Assembly: GCA_029582265.1 (NCBI GenBank) | Contig: CM055827.1 | Location: forward strand, 2,837,423-2,901,422 | From: Zoroaster sp. YZ-2022 | Lineage: Eukaryota; Echinodermata; Asteroidea; Forcipulatida; Zoroasteridae | Length of the DNA stretch: 64,000 nt | Reading direction: 5' to 3' | In this document: positions 60,140 through 64,000 of the stretch, piece after piece | Numbering within the stretch: position 1 is the stretch's first letter | How the letters are laid out: the number at the start of each line of letters is the position of its first letter | Position numbers and translations under genes: made by a program | Notes under the pieces: generated by a model | What the model was told of the DNA's origin: nothing | What the model saw: the letters and a program-made list of their open reading frames with translations, nothing else | Database searches by the model: none

Positions 60140-60610
60140 TTATGTCTTAAATATATGGGCGTCCATGTCTTCAATATATGAAAATGTCCATGTCTTCAAT
60201 ATATGAAATGTCCATGTCTTCAATATTTGAAGTTACGTCCATTATACAGAGGGCGCTGTTCAAAAACTTTTATATTTGTGTTGGTCTTTTATATAATTTG
60301 TTTTTGACACTTTATATATATATTGTTGATCCTTTTTATATTTGTCTGTGATCCTTTATATATTTGTATTTGTCCTTTATATATGGTTTTGCTCTTTAAA
60401 TATATGAGTTTGCTCTTATATGGATTTGCTCTTAAATATATGAGTTTGCTCTTAAATATATGGTTTTGCTCTTAAATATATGAGTTTGCTCTTAAATATA
60501 TGGATTTGCTCTTAAATATATGAGTTTGCTCTTAAATATATGAGTTTGCTCTTAAATATATGGATTTGCTCTTCTATATTTAGTTTAGTCTTATATATTT
60601 GTAAATGCTC
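60140..60610 (+). repeat. AT-rich tandem repeats, two types
   Basis: 60160-60240 has about four units of about 25 bp, GTCCATGTCTTCAATATATG. 60370-60610 has about ten units of about 19-20 bp, TTTGCTCTTAAATATATGAG/GG. Units in between are degenerate. Confidence 0.88.
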
Positions 60611-60849
60611 ATTTAGTCATATACGGCACCTCATACTTATGGTTACAAATCCAAGTAATGGATAAAACATAGCGTATCCATATTCTGTGTACTTTCAAAT
60701 GTAAAGGTTTATAAAAAAAATATGAACACAAGACACTTTGCTCATAATATGATTATGAATATACTCAATTTATTGTTTTTTTGTTTTGCAAAGACAATAT
60801 TTTTCTTTCACAAGAAAAGAACATGAATACATCAAAAATAAGATATATT

Positions 60850-61131
60850 CTAGGGCACACATACAATTTGTGATAATACTAACAAACACCGACGATAACC
60901 ACCTCCACGGCCACGCCGACCACCACGGACTCGCACACCACGCATCCCGCGGCACGCCATTCCCGGCGCGGTAGCCTGTCTTGCACTGCTTGGCCCGGGC
61001 AAATTGTCGTCAGATTCTGACGAAATATCTTCGGATTCTTGGCAAGAATCTTCCTCGGAATCATTTGATTCATTCTCAGAATCACTATCAGCAAAAAGCT
61101 CATCCAGTAACTGAGCATTTCGCTCATCCAT
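60850..61131 (-). CDS. PiggyBac-like transposase N-terminal fragment
   Basis: The frame starts ATG at 61131: MDERNAQLLDELFADSDSEN, then a long acidic/serine stretch and an Arg-Gly-rich stretch (RGGRRGRGGGYRRC), and ends at 60850. An acidic N-terminus followed by a basic linker is common in piggyBac-type transposases. The upstream sequence (61339-61450) resembles the ends of the TTAA element at 54265. The DDD core is absent, so this is a 5' fragment or a first exon. Without the core the family call is uncertain. Confidence 0.4.
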   Translation of the reverse strand: MDERNAQLLDELFADSDSENESNDSEEDSCQESEDISSESDDNLPGPSSARQATAPGMACRGMRGVRVRGGRRGRGGGYRRCLLVLSQIVCVP

Positions 61132-61338
61132 AGTGACAAAATGTTGGAAAAACTTTCGGAAAATTAGCGCATGTGAAAAACTTTGATCTGAGTTTTCTCA
61201 AAAGGTCATAATGGTGACCCCTATTGTTCTATACATCATTGGAAAGCTTATGATGTGTTCTTTTCAACTGTATAAAAATTAACAGCAGAGGGCAGCAAAT
61301 AAATTTAGTGGACCCTCTTGAACATCGGCACTGCTCTC

Positions 61339-61450
61339 GTCGACGAAAGTCGACGATGGTAAAGAAGCGTAGGTAGGTGCGCCGTCGACGAAAGTCGACG
61401 ATGGTAAAGAAGCGTAGGTAGGTGCGCTGTCGACGAAAGTCGACAATGGT
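61339..61450 (-). repeat. 45-bp tandem at a probable piggyBac-like end
   Basis: Two full 45-bp units and a partial third, starting at 61339, 61384 and 61429. Each contains GTCGACGAAAGTCGACGATG and GTAAAGAAGCG. The minus strand reads TTACCATCGTCGACTTTCGT, close to the end of the 54.3-kb element. Confidence 0.75.
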
Positions 61451-62364
61451 ATGATTTTGTTTACTCAGAATTGTTCAGTATGTATTTAGTTATTTATATG
61501 ATATTCCAAAAAACATTAAAACAAATCAGAAATTGCTGAAACAAATCATGATTTGCAGCTAAAATTCCAGCGGTTGAAATCCGTGATGTCTGTTGGACAT
61601 TTGCGACCCGTGGCGGCAGCAAACATTTTTTCTGTTTTTATGACATACTTTTACTGGAGCTCGAAAGGAGCCCTCTTAATAACGATCTGGCTGACGCGGC
61701 GTTGTCCGTTGTACATGTACATGACTGGGATTCCCCTTGACATACAACTCATGTATTGTGTGCGTCCAATATATGTTTCCAGTGCAGTGTGGACATAAGT
61801 ATACGTACGTGGGGCCAGTAAACAGTTGTAGCGTTCGCCCTCCCGTAAATGTACGTCATCAAAATAGGCTCAGTGAAAGTGTCCCTGATGGCTTTTGTTT
61901 CGGGCCTGTCGTTCGCGGTAGTGGCAAAGTACATTTTCATAGATTTTTTGAAGGGTTAAAAAAAATAATGGAAGTCTTATTTTTGGTTATTCCTACTTAA
62001 AATTACTTTCTTTTTAAAAAGGGTTGAAAATATTTACCATTTTGTTTTGTCTTTAACGTTAGATGGTAATAATTACTAGATCAAAAGTTTTTAAAAATCG
62101 CCCCTTTTTTGTACATTTTCTCAAAAAGCAAAATGGAGTAGATTATTCAAGGGAAATATAGAGACAAAATCCACTCCAAAAAGAATTGTCAGTGGAAATG
62201 GCAATGGTTTGAAGAATGTGTTTTTATTAACTAGGCCTACAATAGAACAAAATAATGTCCACATAGGGTATGTTTGATGTTGTCTTTTACACTGTAACCA
62301 TTCACAGTACATGCAGAGATAATTCCATGACCATGTGTGTTGTATAATGCACGTAAAGTGGATT
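61451..62364. other. Non-coding, no feature
   Basis: Short frames at 61553-61798 and 61737-62000 have no recognisable motif or splice context. Confidence 0.4.
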
Positions 62365-62716
62365 GTCGTGGCCGAGCGGTCTAGCGCACTGAACTCAAGT
62401 TCTGGTGTTGCCAGCAGCAGAGTGTGGGTTCGAGCCCCAGCCGTGACACCTGTGTCCTTGAGCAAGACACGTAACCATAATTGCTTCTCTCCACCCAGGG
62501 GTTAAATGGGTACCTGTGAAGGCAGAGATGGTTTGCTCTCTATGCGCTAGAAATGGCAGCAATTGAGCTGTATACTCCCCAGAGAGCTGAGATGGTTTCA
62601 GGAATGATTTGAGCCTTATGAGCCTTATGAGCAGGGATAATAATATAATGCGCCTTGAGCGCCACTTAGTTGGTGGATACGTGCGCTATATAAATCTATA
62701 CATTATTATTATTAGT
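62365..62716 (+). mobile_element. Full-length tRNA-Leu-derived SINE
   Basis: The best copy in the window: GTCGTGGCCGAGCGGTCTAG, ACTCAAGTTCTGG, B box GGGTTCGAGCCC, CCGTGACACC, body and GTGCGCTATATAAATCTATA with an ATT tail. The head resembles tRNA-Leu(CAA), but as part of a dispersed repeat it is not a functional tRNA gene. Confidence 0.9.
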
Positions 62717-62912
62717 GGTCTTGTCGTACCTTCTCACCACCACTACATCAACTCCCATTAACTTTGTGTGAGGCAAGTAGGTTTTGGTAGCAATAATAGC
62801 AGTAACACATAATCTGATAGATAGAAAGGATTTATTTTTCATTTATTATAATGCCTTAGAAAAATGCTGCATCGTTTTTCCAGTGTGCTCAGTTCATACA
62901 GGGTCATCTTGT

Positions 62913-62943
62913 CAATTAATCAATCAATCAATCAATCAATCAG
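62913..62943 (+). repeat. (AATC)n microsatellite
   Basis: About six AATC units and two degenerate ones. A minor feature. Confidence 0.85.
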
Positions 62944-63215
62944 TCGTTATATTTACATGTATAAGGCACCATTCCAATGGTCATTGCTCATGACATCATC
63001 ACTGTGGACGGCTTGAACATTTGGATATGCAGTTGATGATCATTGCACACTGTGCATGTTCAAATCTTGCTATACATTATTCACAAATTATACGCTGTCC
63101 AAATTATTTGCTGTCCGACTTATTTTATACTCTCCAAATTAATTGTTATTTCTATCAAGTATCATTGAGGTTGTTTTCCTTATTCTTAGAAGCATCATAC
63201 AGGTTTGTCTTCTAG

Positions 63216-63993
63216 GGTAAAGTTCACAGTGAGTCAAAGCGTCACAAAATGGAGACCAGAGACAAGACTTTGCGCCAGCAGTTCCAGGCACTGCAGGAAC
63301 AGCAGCGAAAGAAACTAATGAGACGTAAACAACGACAGGAAGAGAAGAATAAGAAAGAAGCCGCCTGCAAGGAGGGGGATGAGAGAGGATGGCCAAAGAT
63401 GAAGGAAGGGTCTAATCTAGGAGGCCTGGGATTGAATGATGACCTTGACCTCAAGGTCAGTGGTTCAAGCCCTTTACAAATTAGTCTAAGGGTTGTCAAA
63501 TTTAAAAAAGAAATCTGTAGATGTCGAAGGCTGCACTGTCAGTTCATACTTTCCTTGACACATGATTTGTCATTTAAAATTGTTAATAAATTATTCACAT
63601 GGTAAGTTTGCTTCGAGCACTCACAATGTGAAGCTTCGCTAGATGTTGATTGGCCAGCTAATTTGGGTACAAGAAATTTGAAATAATTTGATGGATTATT
63701 GCGACTTGAAAATATTTAGCAAAATTTGATGTTTTCTGACAATTACTGTATATATAACCCGTGTTTTTGAATGTCTGTGCAAAAAAGAGAAGTTACAGGA
63801 TTGTCCACTGAAAATCTAAATTAATGTATATTATGTGTATAGTTTGCATCATACATTTTGCTGAGTGATCATTTTTATTGTAACATTTACGGATCACGTT
63901 TCAATTTCTTTGATCTTCTAGCTAAGTGAACCTGTCTCTAATGATGTTAAGTATGACGCGGAACTTACCGACCATCTCAATGGCCAAATAAGG
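63216..63993 (+). CDS. CCDC13: CCDC13-like coiled-coil gene, first exons
   Basis: The exon from 63216 (acceptor TCTTCTAG) has its ATG at 63249 and coding sequence to 63455; the next exon is 63922-63993. They join in phase 0. The start METRDKTLRQQFQALQEQQR and the following basic, Glu-rich helix (KLMRRKQRQEEKNKKEA) match the N-terminus of CCDC13, a coiled-coil protein of centriolar satellites linked to ciliogenesis. The second exon (YDAELTDHLNGQIR) corresponds to the next helical block. A 5' UTR exon probably lies upstream. The gene runs off the window with a good donor GTAAGT at 63994. A different coiled-coil family cannot be excluded. Confidence 0.6.
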
Positions 63994-64000
63994 GTAAGTT

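Noticed and set aside
62365..62450. tRNA-Leu gene
   Set aside because: It is the head of a dispersed SINE with at least four relatives here, and the stem pairing is imperfect.

Overview
This is intron-rich eukaryotic nuclear DNA. It holds spliced host genes (exportin-7, SSUH2-like, CCDC13-like), a dense mix of mobile elements, tRNA-derived SINEs, many foldback and TIR elements, and two 500-base N blocks that look like fixed-length scaffold gaps. The repeat style and the gene families suggest a marine invertebrate, possibly an echinoderm or another deuterostome. That placement is inference.

Layout. 1-7.6 kb: gene-poor, with a double-headed SINE at 4.45-5.0 kb and a perfect hairpin at 6.29 kb. 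7.86-28.32 kb: a candidate 20-kb transposon. Its two ends are inverted copies of each other. Each end has an outer array of GGCGAC+T10 units (about 30 on the left, 8 on the right) and then about 130 bp of matching unique sequence. Inside, two multi-exon genes point at each other: a DDE integrase-like gene on + (9.14-12.99 kb) and a gene for a SAM-HECT ubiquitin ligase on - (27.52-14.74 kb). I can join the exons of both genes in one frame across every splice site.

A 4,757-bp tyrosine-recombinase retrotransposon (Ngaro-like; gag, RT-RNase H, YR) sits inside the tenth coding exon of the HECT gene. Its ends can be placed to the base by a shared ATTTCT core and by the HECT reading frame, which closes to exactly 645 codons when the insert is left out. 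Its split direct repeats are identical (151/151 and 81/81), so the insertion is young. Unusually, the internal repeat module lies inside gag and not after the recombinase.

28.3-38.5 kb: SINE, SSUH2-like exons (29.84-35.77 kb, + strand), TTAA-flanked and foldback elements, scaffold gap, GC-rich minisatellite. 38.57-49.81 kb: exons 1-3 of exportin-7 (+). Intron 1 holds a (CA)n/GTGGGGACA satellite, a decayed gene with the P2X7-type zinc domain and a hAT-like MITE. 50-58.5 kb: a 44-bp minisatellite with 352-bp higher-order periodicity, a decayed hAT transposon, two TTAA elements, SINEs, and duplicated 3' ends of an R2-like non-LTR element around a long (ATA)n tract. 58.9-59.36 kb: second gap. 60.8-61.45 kb: a piggyBac-like 5' fragment. 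62.36 kb: a full SINE. 63.2 kb to the edge: the first exons of a CCDC13-like coiled-coil gene (+).

How it fits together: the integrase and SAM-HECT genes look like the two-gene cargo of one transposon. The YR element is a later nested insertion that removes the HECT catalytic cysteine from this copy. The host genes SSUH2 and XPO7 lie to the right. XPO7 exons beyond the third are not visible, so contig order across the gaps should be treated with caution.
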